A stretch of DNA of 64,000 bases from Streptomyces noursei (GTDB lineage: Bacteria > Actinomycetota > Actinomycetes > Streptomycetales > Streptomycetaceae): NCBI RefSeq assembly GCF_016917755.1, contig NZ_CP070326.1, positions 4,960,001 through 5,024,000 on the forward strand. Reading direction: 5' to 3'. Of this stretch, positions 25,283 to 33,091 are shown one piece after another (the stretch's first letter is position 1; each line of letters opens with the position of its first letter). Made by a program: the position numbers and the translations under genes. Below the pieces are notes generated by a model. It did not search any database and was not told where the DNA came from. It was given only the letters and a program-made list of their open reading frames with translations.

Positions 25283-26953
25283 TCAGCCGGCGGTCGTCCC
25301 GCCCAGCGGAGGCGTACCGCCGCCGGTGGTGGTGCCGCCGTTGTTGGTGCCACCGTTGGTCGTCCCGCCATTGGTCGTCCCACCATTGGTGGTGCCACCG
25401 TTGGTCGTACCGCCATTGGTCGTCCCACCATTGGTGGTGCCACCGTCCGTCGTCCCGCCGTCGGTGGTGCCGCCGTCGGTGGTCCCGCCGGTGGTCGTCC
25501 CGCCGGTGGTGCTGGTCGGCGGCTCCGAGCTCGGCGGCTCCGAGCTCGGCGGCTCGGACGACGGCTGAGTGCTGGGCTCACGGCTCGGCCGGTGGGTGTA
25601 GGTGTTCCCGCCACCGCTGGTGCCGCCCGGGTAGGTCTCCGGGGTGGTCTGCTCGTCCGTCGGCGGCTCGGTGGTCCGGTCCGACTCCGAGGGCTGCGGG
25701 GACCGCGTGATCGGCGTCTTGGGCTTGTGCCCGCTGTCGCCGGTGTTCTGCAGGGCGAAGGCCACGCCCACGCCGATGGCGATCAGCGCGAGCACCGCGA
25801 TCAGCCACGCCTTGCCGCGGCCGCCCTTGGCCCGGCGGTAGCCGCCCTCGAATCCGCCGTCGTCGTCCCGCATCCCGGGCGCCAGCATCGGCTGCGCCGC
25901 GGTCTGCCCGGCGTCGGGGTGGGACAGCGCGGTGGTCTCGGCGACGCCGCCGCGGAGGGCCATGGTGTGGCCGCCCTCGGGCATCGCGACCGGACCGGTG
26001 TTCCAGGTGCCGGTGTGGCCGCCCTGCTCGTGCAGCATCTGCAGCGAGTACTGGACCAGACCGCGCATCTCCTCGGCGCTCTGGAAACGGTCGTCGGGGT
26101 CCTTGGCCAGCGACCGCATGACCAGGCCGTCCAGCTCCGGCGGCACCGAGTCGGCGACCTGGGAGGGCGCCACCGGCATGTCCTGGACGTGCTGGTAGAC
26201 GACCGAGAGCGGGGTCTCACCGGTGAACGGCGGCCGCTGCGCGAGGAGTTCGTAGAGCAGGCAGCCGGTGGCGTAGAGGTCGGAGCGGGTGTCGACGGTC
26301 TTGCCGAGCGCCTGCTCCGGGGAGAGGTACTGCGGGGTGCCCATGACCATGCCGGTCTGCGTCATGGTCGACTGCGCGCCGTGCAGGGCACGGGCGATGC
26401 CGAAGTCCATCACCTTCACGGCGCCGCTGTTGGTGATGATCACGTTCGCGGGCTTGATGTCGCGGTGCACGATGCCGTGCTGGTGGCTGTAGGCCAGCGC
26501 CTCCAGCACCCCGGAGACGATGATCAGCGCCTGGTCCGGCGGCGGGGCGTCGGCGTTGAGCAGCAGATCGCGGATGGTGTGGCCCTCGACCAGCTCCATC
26601 ACGATGTAGGGCACGGTGTTGCCGCCGACGAAGTCCTCGCCGGAGTCGTACACGGCCACGACCGCGTGGTGGTTCAGGCCGGCCACGGACTGTGCCTCGC
26701 GGGTGAAGCGGGCCTTGGACACCGGATCCTCGGCGAGGTCGGCGCGCAGCAGCTTCACGGCGACGGTACGGCCCAGGCGTACGTCCTCGGCGGCGAACAC
26801 CTCCGCCATGCCGCCACGGCCCAGCCGGCGCGTCAGCCGGTAGCGGCCGTCACCGACCAGTCCGCCGTTGCCCCACATCTCCGGTGCGTCGTGGACATTG
26901 GAGCCGGTGGCGTCAGGATCGGACGGCCCCTGGGGGCTCTGCGTCGGTGCCAT
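25283..26953 (-). CDS. Hanks-type Ser/Thr protein kinase with repetitive extracellular tail
   Basis: 556 residues. Kinase domain at ~37-305: Gly loop LGRGGMAEVF, Lys in VAVKLLRA, HRDIKPANV catalytic loop, DFGIARA, GTPQYLSPEQAL. A juxtamembrane segment is followed by one transmembrane helix (~380-400, AWLIAVLALIAIGVGVAFAL) and an outer region with no PASTA domain: three SEPPS-type repeats then about 12 tandem five-residue GGTT(N/D/T) units. Such tails are typical of wall-spanning stalks. Start ATG 26953. Divergent from a PASTA-like kinase gene; both are near fhaA, the phosphopeptide-binding protein. Confidence 0.93.
   Translation of the reverse strand: MAPTQSPQGPSDPDATGSNVHDAPEMWGNGGLVGDGRYRLTRRLGRGGMAEVFAAEDVRLGRTVAVKLLRADLAEDPVSKARFTREAQSVAGLNHHAVVAVYDSGEDFVGGNTVPYIVMELVEGHTIRDLLLNADAPPPDQALIIVSGVLEALAYSHQHGIVHRDIKPANVIITNSGAVKVMDFGIARALHGAQSTMTQTGMVMGTPQYLSPEQALGKTVDTRSDLYATGCLLYELLAQRPPFTGETPLSVVYQHVQDMPVAPSQVADSVPPELDGLVMRSLAKDPDDRFQSAEEMRGLVQYSLQMLHEQGGHTGTWNTGPVAMPEGGHTMALRGGVAETTALSHPDAGQTAAQPMLAPGMRDDDGGFEGGYRRAKGGRGKAWLIAVLALIAIGVGVAFALQNTGDSGHKPKTPITRSPQPSESDRTTEPPTDEQTTPETYPGGTSGGGNTYTHRPSREPSTQPSSEPPSSEPPSSEPPTSTTGGTTTGGTTDGGTTDGGTTDGGTTNGGTTNGGTTNGGTTNGGTTNGGTTNGGTNNGGTTTGGGTPPLGGTTAG
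25326..25512. repeat. 15-bp tandem repeat coding for GGTT(N/D/T)
   Basis: About 12 direct copies of a 15-bp unit with variable third bases, encoding the C-terminal repeats of the kinase. Copy number is likely unstable by slippage. Confidence 0.85.
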
Positions 26954-27265
26954 CGGTCCTCGCCGTCGAATCGATCCGCATCACAGCGGTAAGGTCTCGG
27001 TCTTCGCTAGAGCACGCTACAGGTTCCGCGGCACCCACCGGTCCGTCGTGGACCGGCCATCAAACCTTCCTCTTACCAAGTGTGGCAAGTTCACCAGGGG
27101 TGATCGGAGGCACCGAACCCTCCACGATCGTGCCCGGATCTTGCACATCTGGTCACGGAACGGGCACACAGCTTGACGTGTCCGCGGCCTGGGGCAGACT
27201 TGGCTGCGGAATTCTAGATTTGATCGCTGGACATACGGGCAGTGCGCCCAGGGGGAAGCGGGACG
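26954..27265. promoter_or_regulatory. Divergent promoter region between two Ser/Thr kinase genes
   Basis: 312 bp. On the plus strand TTGACG (27173-27178) with AGACTT 17 nt later is a fair sigma-70-type promoter for the right-hand kinase. No strong dyad found. Confidence 0.5.
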
Positions 27266-28927
27266 ATGAGCCAGGACGGCGCTCAGGGCCAATTCGAGGG
27301 CCGTTCGGTCGGCGGTGGACGTTACCAGCTTCGTGATCTTCTTGGTGCAGGTGGCATGGCCTCCGTGCACCTCGCCTATGACAGCGTGCTGGACCGCGAG
27401 GTCGCAATCAAGACCCTGCACACCGAGCTCGGCCGCGAGCAGGCGTTCCGCGAGCGCTTCCGCCGCGAGGCGCAGTCAGTGGCAAAGCTCACCCACACCA
27501 ACATCGTCTCGGTCTTCGACTCCGGCGAGGACGAGCTCGACGGCGGCATGGTCCCGTACATCATCATGGAGTACGTCTCCGGCCAGCCGCTGCGCTCCGT
27601 GCTCGACGGCGACATCGCCCAGCACGGCGCGATGCCGACGGAAAAGGCGCTGAAAATCACCGCCGATGTGCTCGCCGCGCTGGAGGCGAGCCACGAGATG
27701 GGCCTGGTCCACCGGGACATCAAGCCGGGCAACGTCATGATGACCAAGCGCAATGTCGTCAAGGTCATGGACTTCGGTATCGCCCGCGCCATGCAGTCCG
27801 GCGTGACGTCGATGACGCAGACCGGCATGGTCGTCGGCACCCCGCAGTACCTCTCGCCCGAGCAAGCGCTCGGCCGCGGCGTGGACGCCCGCTCCGACCT
27901 GTACTCGGTCGGCATCATGCTCTTCGAGCTGCTGACCGGTCAGCTGCCGTTCGACGCGGACTCCCCGCTGGCCATCGCCTACGCCCACGTCCAGGAAGAG
28001 CCGCCGGTCCCGTCGAGCATCAACCGCTCGCTGTCGCCCGCGGTGGACGCGCTGGTGACCCGGGCGCTGAAGAAGAACCCCAACGAACGGTTCCCCACCG
28101 CCGAGGCGATGCGGGACGAGTGCCTGCGGATCGCCGGCTCCGGCCAGTCCGGGGCGACGCCGCTGATCATCAGCGAGGGCCCGCGGGCCCGCACCAGCGG
28201 CGCCTCGGTCTCCTCCGCGGTGTTCCCCACCGCCTCCGGCAACCCGCAGACCCCGGCACCGCCGAACGTCCAGCAGCCGTACCAGCCGACGCAGGCGGCC
28301 TTCGGTCCCTCGACGCCGCCGCCGGTGAACAACGCCTACCCCACGCCGGCGCCCGGCCCGGCCCCGACGCCCGCGCCGTTCGTCGGCGCCGGTTTCCAGG
28401 CCCCGCCGCCGCCCTTCCCCGGCCCGCCCGCGCCGGTGACGGGCTCGATGCCGCCGGCACGCCCCCGGAAGAACAACAGCCCGGTGGTCATCGTCTCGGC
28501 GGTGGTGGGCGTGGTCGTGGTCACCGCGATAGCGATCGGCATCGGCCTGAGCGCCGGCAGCGATGGCGGCGGCGGCACCGACACCCCGACGTCCGCGTAC
28601 TCCTACTCCTCGTCGCCCACCGCCAGCACCCGCCCCGAGGACAAGACGGCGACGATCCGGGTCACCGAGTGCACCAACGCGACGCCGGCCGTCAGCGACA
28701 GCCTGAAGGGCAAGGTCCTCTTCCCCTATTTCAAGGGCAAGAACCTGGAGTCGGTCAAGCAGTGCATCGAGGCCGCCGGGTGGAAGTACAGGGTGGTCAG
28801 GGAAGTGAACGACGGGCTCTGGCCCAAGAACACCGTCACGGAACAGACGCCCGCGGCCGTCAGTTGGTGGGACCCGCGCAGCAACGACACCATCGAGCTG
28901 ACCGTCTCGACCGGTCGCAGCAGCTGA
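27266..28927 (+). CDS. Hanks-type Ser/Thr protein kinase with C-terminal PASTA-like domain
   Basis: 553 residues. Kinase domain ~15-285 (LLGAGGMASVHLA, VAIKTLHTEL, HRDIKPGNVMM, DFGIARAM, GTPQYLSPEQAL). A Pro-rich linker (~300-405) leads to one transmembrane helix (~410-435, VVIVSAVVGVVVVTAIAIGI) and an external domain of about 110 residues (LKGKVLFPYFKGKNLESVKQ, VVREVNDGLWPKNTVTEQTP) resembling a single PASTA unit, which in PknB-type kinases senses muropeptides. ATG 27266 matches family N-termini. Likely role: wall or growth signalling. Ends in a perfect bidirectional terminator. Confidence 0.93.
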   Translation: MSQDGAQGQFEGRSVGGGRYQLRDLLGAGGMASVHLAYDSVLDREVAIKTLHTELGREQAFRERFRREAQSVAKLTHTNIVSVFDSGEDELDGGMVPYIIMEYVSGQPLRSVLDGDIAQHGAMPTEKALKITADVLAALEASHEMGLVHRDIKPGNVMMTKRNVVKVMDFGIARAMQSGVTSMTQTGMVVGTPQYLSPEQALGRGVDARSDLYSVGIMLFELLTGQLPFDADSPLAIAYAHVQEEPPVPSSINRSLSPAVDALVTRALKKNPNERFPTAEAMRDECLRIAGSGQSGATPLIISEGPRARTSGASVSSAVFPTASGNPQTPAPPNVQQPYQPTQAAFGPSTPPPVNNAYPTPAPGPAPTPAPFVGAGFQAPPPPFPGPPAPVTGSMPPARPRKNNSPVVIVSAVVGVVVVTAIAIGIGLSAGSDGGGGTDTPTSAYSYSSSPTASTRPEDKTATIRVTECTNATPAVSDSLKGKVLFPYFKGKNLESVKQCIEAAGWKYRVVREVNDGLWPKNTVTEQTPAAVSWWDPRSNDTIELTVSTGRSS

Positions 28928-28947
28928 CCACAGCAGACCCTGACAGC

Positions 28948-28984
28948 GGAGGGGCCGGCACGCGCGATGCGTGCCGGCCCCTCC
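28948..28984. terminator. Bidirectional hairpin terminator
   Basis: 16-bp perfect stem (GGAGGGGCCGGCACGC and complement) with 5-nt loop, between the convergent kinase and bpa genes. Confidence 0.85.
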
Positions 28985-29012
28985 GGCCGTTGTGGGCGTC
29001 CGGACGCCGCGA

Positions 29013-29573
29013 TCAGAGATAGGGGCCCGAGCGGGCGCCGTCGTGACCGGGCTGCTCCTGGTGCCCGTCCGCGGGGATGCCCGGCGGCAGCGCACGACGC
29101 ATCTGCTCCAGCTGGGCGCGGGCGGCCATCTGCTGGGCGAAGAGCGCGGTCTGGATGCCGTGGAAGAGTCCCTCCAGCCACCCGACCAGCTGGGCCTGGG
29201 CGATCCGCAGCTCGGCCTCGGTCGGCACCGACTCCTCGGTGAAGGGCAGCGAGAGCCGCTCCAGCTCCTCGACCAGCTCAGGTGCCAGCCCGTCCTCCAG
29301 CTCCTTGACCGAGCTGGCGTGGATCTCCTTGAGGCGCACCCGGCTCGCCTCGTCGAGGGGGGCGGCCTTCACCTCTTCCAGCAGTTGCTTGATCATGCTG
29401 CCGATGCGCATGACCTTCGCAGGCTGCTCGACCATGTCCGTCACCGGCACCTCACGGGGCTCGTCGCCCTCGTCCCCGCCACCGGAGCCGGCGCTGCCGA
29501 GCGCCATGCCGTCCGGGCCGACGACCAGGACGTGCTGGTTCTCCTGCGACCGTTCGTTCATCGGCATATCCAT
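29013..29573 (-). CDS. bpa: Bacterial proteasome activator (Bpa/PafE family)
   Basis: 186 residues. Matches the Bpa family (DUF2587): central helical bundle (IGSMIKQLLEEVKAAPLDEA, LVGWLEGLFHGIQTALFAQQ) and C-terminal tail ending GPYL, equivalent to the GQYL motif that docks on the 20S proteasome and opens its gate without ATP. It forms a dodecameric ring in M. tuberculosis and delivers unfolded substrates such as HspR. The ATG at 29573 or 29567 could be the start; a longer open frame runs upstream through the parS array, where it translates parS as FHVK and VSRET, and is not credible. Confidence 0.9.
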   Translation of the reverse strand: MDMPMNERSQENQHVLVVGPDGMALGSAGSGGGDEGDEPREVPVTDMVEQPAKVMRIGSMIKQLLEEVKAAPLDEASRVRLKEIHASSVKELEDGLAPELVEELERLSLPFTEESVPTEAELRIAQAQLVGWLEGLFHGIQTALFAQQMAARAQLEQMRRALPPGIPADGHQEQPGHDGARSGPYL

Positions 29574-29701
29574 GCCGCCATTCTCTCGTACGAGCACGTC
29601 TAGAACGGTGGTGCCCCTGTCAAAAGGTGATCCACCCTTTCCGGAAGGGCGGATCGGCTGCGGGCGGTCACGCGGTTTTCGCCTGGCGCTTTCGGCGTGC
29701 G

Positions 29702-29715
29702 GTTTCACGTGAAAC
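29702..29715. promoter_or_regulatory. parS: parS site
   Basis: Perfect GTTTCACGTGAAAC; first of the densest array. Confidence 0.9.
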
Positions 29716-29730
29716 CGCAGCATCCCGGCC

Positions 29731-29744
29731 GTTTCACGTGAAAC
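29731..29744. promoter_or_regulatory. parS: parS site
   Basis: Perfect GTTTCACGTGAAAC, 29 bp from the previous copy. Confidence 0.9.
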
Positions 29745-29757
29745 GCCTCCTCCCCTC

Positions 29758-29771
29758 GTGTCACGGGAAAC
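29758..29771. promoter_or_regulatory. Degenerate parS
   Basis: GTGTCACGGGAAAC, two mismatches from consensus; probably a decayed or weak site. Confidence 0.5.
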
Positions 29772-29785
29772 CACAAGGTCATGCC

Positions 29786-29799
29786 GTTTCACAGGCAAC
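29786..29799. promoter_or_regulatory. Degenerate parS
   Basis: GTTTCACAGGCAAC, three mismatches, all in the second half; left half-site intact. Confidence 0.4.
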
Positions 29800-29815
29800 A
29801 TTGCGACCCAGCGGT

Positions 29816-29829
29816 GTTTCACGTGAAAC
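29816..29829. promoter_or_regulatory. parS: parS site
   Basis: Perfect GTTTCACGTGAAAC. Confidence 0.9.
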
Positions 29830-29859
29830 CACGGAGCGCGCAGCGACGGAGCGCGGAGC

Positions 29860-29873
29860 GTTTCACGTGAAAC
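29860..29873. promoter_or_regulatory. parS: parS site
   Basis: Perfect GTTTCACGTGAAAC; last copy of the window. Confidence 0.9.
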
Positions 29874-29903
29874 CACGGTGCGTCGTTTGACCGGGAACGG
29901 GCC

Positions 29904-30716
29904 TCAGCGACGCCGCAGACGGAGGCCGAGGAAGGCGAGGCCCAGGCCCGTGAGCGCCATCCCGGCGCCCATCGGGAGAACCCGCTCGACCTTGGTTCCG
30001 GGGGCGTCGATGGCGTAGGGGCTGGCCGCCGGCTCCGGACCGGCCAGTGAGTTGTCCGGTTCCCGCTCGGGGGAGGGCGAGGGTGCCTGCCCGTAGGGGC
30101 TCGGAGCGGGGGCGCCTGCCAGATCACGCGGGCGCTCGGGGGACGGCAGCGCCGATTCGGCCGGGGCCGGGCCGGGCTCCGACGAGGCCGAGGAAGCACC
30201 GTCGTGCGAGGTCGGCTGCTCGGACCGGCCGGGCGGCAGCTGCACGGGGTCGATCGCGGGGGCACTCGGCGAGTCGGACGGCGCGGGGGCGCCCGCGTCC
30301 GCGGAGTCGTCACCGGGGGCCGGAGGGTCCGAACGCCAGGGAAAGACTCTGCCGAACGGGTGATGCCGGTGGTGGCGCGATCCATGGAGAAACGGCCCGC
30401 CGGGGTGGTGCGGGAAACCGGGCAGGGTGCCGGAGAGGTCCAGGGCGTGGTCCGGAAGGTCCCGGAAGTCGTCGGCGCTGGGGAAGTCCGGTAGGCGGTC
30501 GGGCACGCCGGGACGGCCGGGGTAGAGCTCCCCCAGGCGGCCAGCGGGCAGTGCGCGATCCGTCGCGTGGTCGTCCGCGGGGCCATCGGGGCGGGCGGAC
30601 GGGGTGGACTGGCTGTCCAGCGCCAGCGCGGGGCCGGCGGTCAGGGAGACGGGCAGAGCGGCGGCGACCACCAGCAGACTTGAGGCAATGCGCGAACGGA
30701 ATCCTGCAGCGACCAC
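29904..30716 (-). CDS. Secreted cell-surface protein with C-terminal membrane anchor
   Basis: 270 residues. N-terminal signal peptide (SRIASSLLVVAAALPVSLTAGPALA), a long Pro/Ser/Ala/Asp-rich extracellular stretch with His-rich segment (HGSRHHRHHPFGRVFP), and a C-terminal hydrophobic helix followed by LRLRRR. The layout is like sortase-type surface proteins, but no LPXTG/LAXTG is visible, so it is probably anchored by the C-terminal helix. No catalytic domain. GTG 30716 has GGAGGGG 4 nt upstream. Function unknown. Confidence 0.7.
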   Translation of the reverse strand: MVAAGFRSRIASSLLVVAAALPVSLTAGPALALDSQSTPSARPDGPADDHATDRALPAGRLGELYPGRPGVPDRLPDFPSADDFRDLPDHALDLSGTLPGFPHHPGGPFLHGSRHHRHHPFGRVFPWRSDPPAPGDDSADAGAPAPSDSPSAPAIDPVQLPPGRSEQPTSHDGASSASSEPGPAPAESALPSPERPRDLAGAPAPSPYGQAPSPSPEREPDNSLAGPEPAASPYAIDAPGTKVERVLPMGAGMALTGLGLAFLGLRLRRR

Positions 30717-30867
30717 GGTGCCCCTCCCGTGCCGAGCCGTCGAGTGACGTGCCCAGCGTCACACAGCGGTGAGACCGCGGCATCTCGGGCAGATCGGCGG
30801 AGTGACCTGCCGGCACGGGGAGGGGCAAGGGGCGTTCGGAGCCCCGGGGGCGACGGTCGGGTCGCGC

Positions 30868-31845
30868 TCAGACGGTCAGGACGACCTTGCCGAAGTGGCT
30901 GCTGGCGTCCACGACGCGGTGCGCCTCGGCGGCCTCCGCCATCGGCAGGATCCGGTCCACGATCGGGCGGACCTGGCCGTTGCCGATCAGCGGCCAGACG
31001 TGCTCCCGGACCGCGGCGACGATGGCGGACTTCTCGCTCACCGGGCGGGCCCGCAGACCCGTGCCGGTGATCGCGGCGCGCTTGGCGATCAGCGCGGCGA
31101 GGTTGAGCTCGGCCTTCACGCCACCCTGCAGGCCGATGATCGCCAGCCTGCCGGCGACCGCCAGCGCCTTGACGTTCCGCTGGAGGTACTTGGCACCGAT
31201 GATGTCGAGGATGACATCCGCGCCCTTGCCGTCGGTGGCCTTGCGGATCTCCTGGACGAAGTCCTGCTCGCGGTAGTCGATGAGGATGTCGGCACCCAAC
31301 TCGGCGCAGCGGGCCAGCTTTTCGGGACCGCCGGCGGTGACCGCGACCCGCGCGCCGACGGCCTTGGCGAGCTGGATCGCCATGGTGCCGATGCCGCTGG
31401 CGCCGCCGTGGACCAGCAGGGTCTCGCCGGGCCGCAGGTGCGCGATCATGAAGACGTTCGACCAGACCGTGCAGGCGACTTCGGGGAGCGAAGCGGCCGT
31501 GACGAGGTCGACGCCGGCCGGCAGCGGCAGCACCTGGCCGGCCGGGACGGCGACCTTCTCGGCGTAGCCGCCGCCCGCCAGCAGCGCGCACACCTCGTCG
31601 CCGACCGCCCAGCCGTGCACGCCGGGCCCGACCGCCGCGATCCGCCCCGCGCACTCCAGGCCGGGGTACGGGGAGGCACCGGGCGGCGGGTCGTAGAAGC
31701 CCTGGCGCTGGAGCAGGTCGGCGCGGTTCACGGCGCTGGCCGCGACCTCGATCAGGACCTCTCCCTCTGCGGGCTGCGGATCGGGCACTTCGGCCCAGAC
31801 GAGGGCTTCGGGGCCACCGGGCTCGGGGATTGTGATCGCTCGCAT
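30868..31845 (-). CDS. NAD(P)H-quinone oxidoreductase, PIG3-like zinc-independent MDR
   Basis: 325 residues of the medium-chain dehydrogenase/reductase superfamily: GroES-like N-terminal half (ASAVNRADLLQRQGFYDPPP) and Rossmann fold with VHGGASGIGTMAIQLAKAVG. Lacks zinc ligands, as in the PIG3/QOR group that reduces quinones with NADPH. Start ATG 31845 begins MRAITIPEPGGPEAL, typical of the family. Monocistronic, cytoplasmic. Confidence 0.92.
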   Translation of the reverse strand: MRAITIPEPGGPEALVWAEVPDPQPAEGEVLIEVAASAVNRADLLQRQGFYDPPPGASPYPGLECAGRIAAVGPGVHGWAVGDEVCALLAGGGYAEKVAVPAGQVLPLPAGVDLVTAASLPEVACTVWSNVFMIAHLRPGETLLVHGGASGIGTMAIQLAKAVGARVAVTAGGPEKLARCAELGADILIDYREQDFVQEIRKATDGKGADVILDIIGAKYLQRNVKALAVAGRLAIIGLQGGVKAELNLAALIAKRAAITGTGLRARPVSEKSAIVAAVREHVWPLIGNGQVRPIVDRILPMAEAAEAHRVVDASSHFGKVVLTV

Positions 31846-31954
31846 GGGCGCGAGGCTACTCGCCGACCGGCCATGGGGCGAAAGGGCGGGGCGGGGCTTC
31901 GCTACAGGTCACGGCCCGTCACGTCCGGTCCACAGCCCCCCGTCCCACGATCCG

Positions 31955-33091
31955 TCACTCGTCCACCGGACGCATGGGGGAGACCCCGGTGCCGGACAGC
32001 GTCGGTTTGCCCGGCGGCTTGCCGGGGACGGCGGGCTCCTCCGCGGCGGCGCGGACGATGGTGATCAGGCGGTCCGCGGCCTGCAGCGGGCTCGCCGCCG
32101 GGTCGTCGTACCCCAGCAGCCGGTGGCCGCGCAGGACGGAGACGACCAGGTCGCCGGTCTCCCGGACGGTCTTGCCGACCTCGGACTTGACCACCGGCCG
32201 CTCCACCAGGTCCAGGCCGCTGCCCTGTTGGATCAGGTCCTCCATGACGGCGCCCGCGCTGGGGCTGTGCACGGAGAGGCCCAACAGCCGCCCGGCCGCG
32301 CTGGCCGAGGTGATCACCGCGTCGGCACCGGACTGCCGCAGCAGCGGCGCGTTCTCCTCCTCCCGCACCGCGGCGACGATGTTGGCGCGCTTGTTGAGCT
32401 GACGCGCGGTCAACGAGACCAGGACGGCGGTGTCATCGCGCTGGGTGGCGATGACGATCTGGTGCGCGCGCTGGATCTCGGCCCTCAGCAGCACATCGCT
32501 GCGCGTCGCGTCGCCGACCACGCCCGCGAACCCCTCGGACACCGCGGACTCGACGACCTTGGTGCTGGGGTCGACGATGACGATCCGGTCCCGGGACAGA
32601 CCCGTGGCGCACAGGGTCTGGACGGCGGACCGGCCCTTGGTCCCGAAGCCGACGATGACGGTGTGATCGCGCAAGGCGTTTCTCCAGCGGGTCAATTTCC
32701 ATTGCTCACGGGTGCGCTCGGTCAGCACCTCCAGCGTGGTGCCGACCAGGATGATCAGGAACAGCACGCGCAGCGGCGTGACCAGCAGGATGTTCAGCAA
32801 CCGCGCGCTGGCGCTGTAGGGGACGATGTCGCCGTAACCCGTGGTGGAGAGCGTGACGGTGGCGTAGTAGACGCAGTCGAGCAGGTCCAGGGGGCCACCG
32901 GCGTTGTCGTGGTACCCCTCGCGGTCGAACCAGACGATGAAGACCGTCGCGACGAGCACCAGCAGGGCCATCGTGAGCCGCCGGGCGACCTGCCGTATCG
33001 GCGCCTTCGGGGTGCGGCGGGGCAGTATCACCCGGTGGGAGCGGTCCTCGGGGACCTCGCGGGCCGCGGCGTCGTGGGACGGGAGCTTCAC
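31955..33091 (-). CDS. Potassium channel protein with RCK/TrkA-N domain
   Basis: 378 residues. Two transmembrane helices flank a pore loop with selectivity filter TTGYGD (TVTLSTTGYGDIVPYS), followed by a cytosolic TrkA-N NAD-binding domain (VIVGFGTKGRSAVQTL) and a C-terminal RCK portion: the MthK-like 2TM K+ channel plan. GTG 33091 has GGAGG 6 nt upstream and overlaps the moeA stop by 4 nt, so it is translated from the molybdenum-cofactor operon. That coupling is unexpected functionally. Confidence 0.9.
   Translation of the reverse strand: MKLPSHDAAAREVPEDRSHRVILPRRTPKAPIRQVARRLTMALLVLVATVFIVWFDREGYHDNAGGPLDLLDCVYYATVTLSTTGYGDIVPYSASARLLNILLVTPLRVLFLIILVGTTLEVLTERTREQWKLTRWRNALRDHTVIVGFGTKGRSAVQTLCATGLSRDRIVIVDPSTKVVESAVSEGFAGVVGDATRSDVLLRAEIQRAHQIVIATQRDDTAVLVSLTARQLNKRANIVAAVREEENAPLLRQSGADAVITSASAAGRLLGLSVHSPSAGAVMEDLIQQGSGLDLVERPVVKSEVGKTVRETGDLVVSVLRGHRLLGYDDPAASPLQAADRLITIVRAAAEEPAVPGKPPGKPTLSGTGVSPMRPVDE

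Larger units (their letters stand above)
29574..29903. promoter_or_regulatory. parS array region upstream of bpa
   Basis: 330 bp without a gene: four perfect parS copies (29702, 29731, 29816, 29860) and two degenerate ones (29758-29771, GTGTCACGGGAAAC; 29786-29799, GTTTCACAGGCAAC). It also must hold the bpa promoter. Confidence 0.85.

Noticed and set aside
25326..25512. CRISPR-like regular repeats
   Set aside because: Units are 15 bp with no spacers and encode a pentapeptide repeat of the kinase.
29574..29876. N-terminal extension of Bpa through the parS array
   Set aside because: It would translate parS copies as FHVK/VSRET peptides; known Bpa proteins start near 29573.
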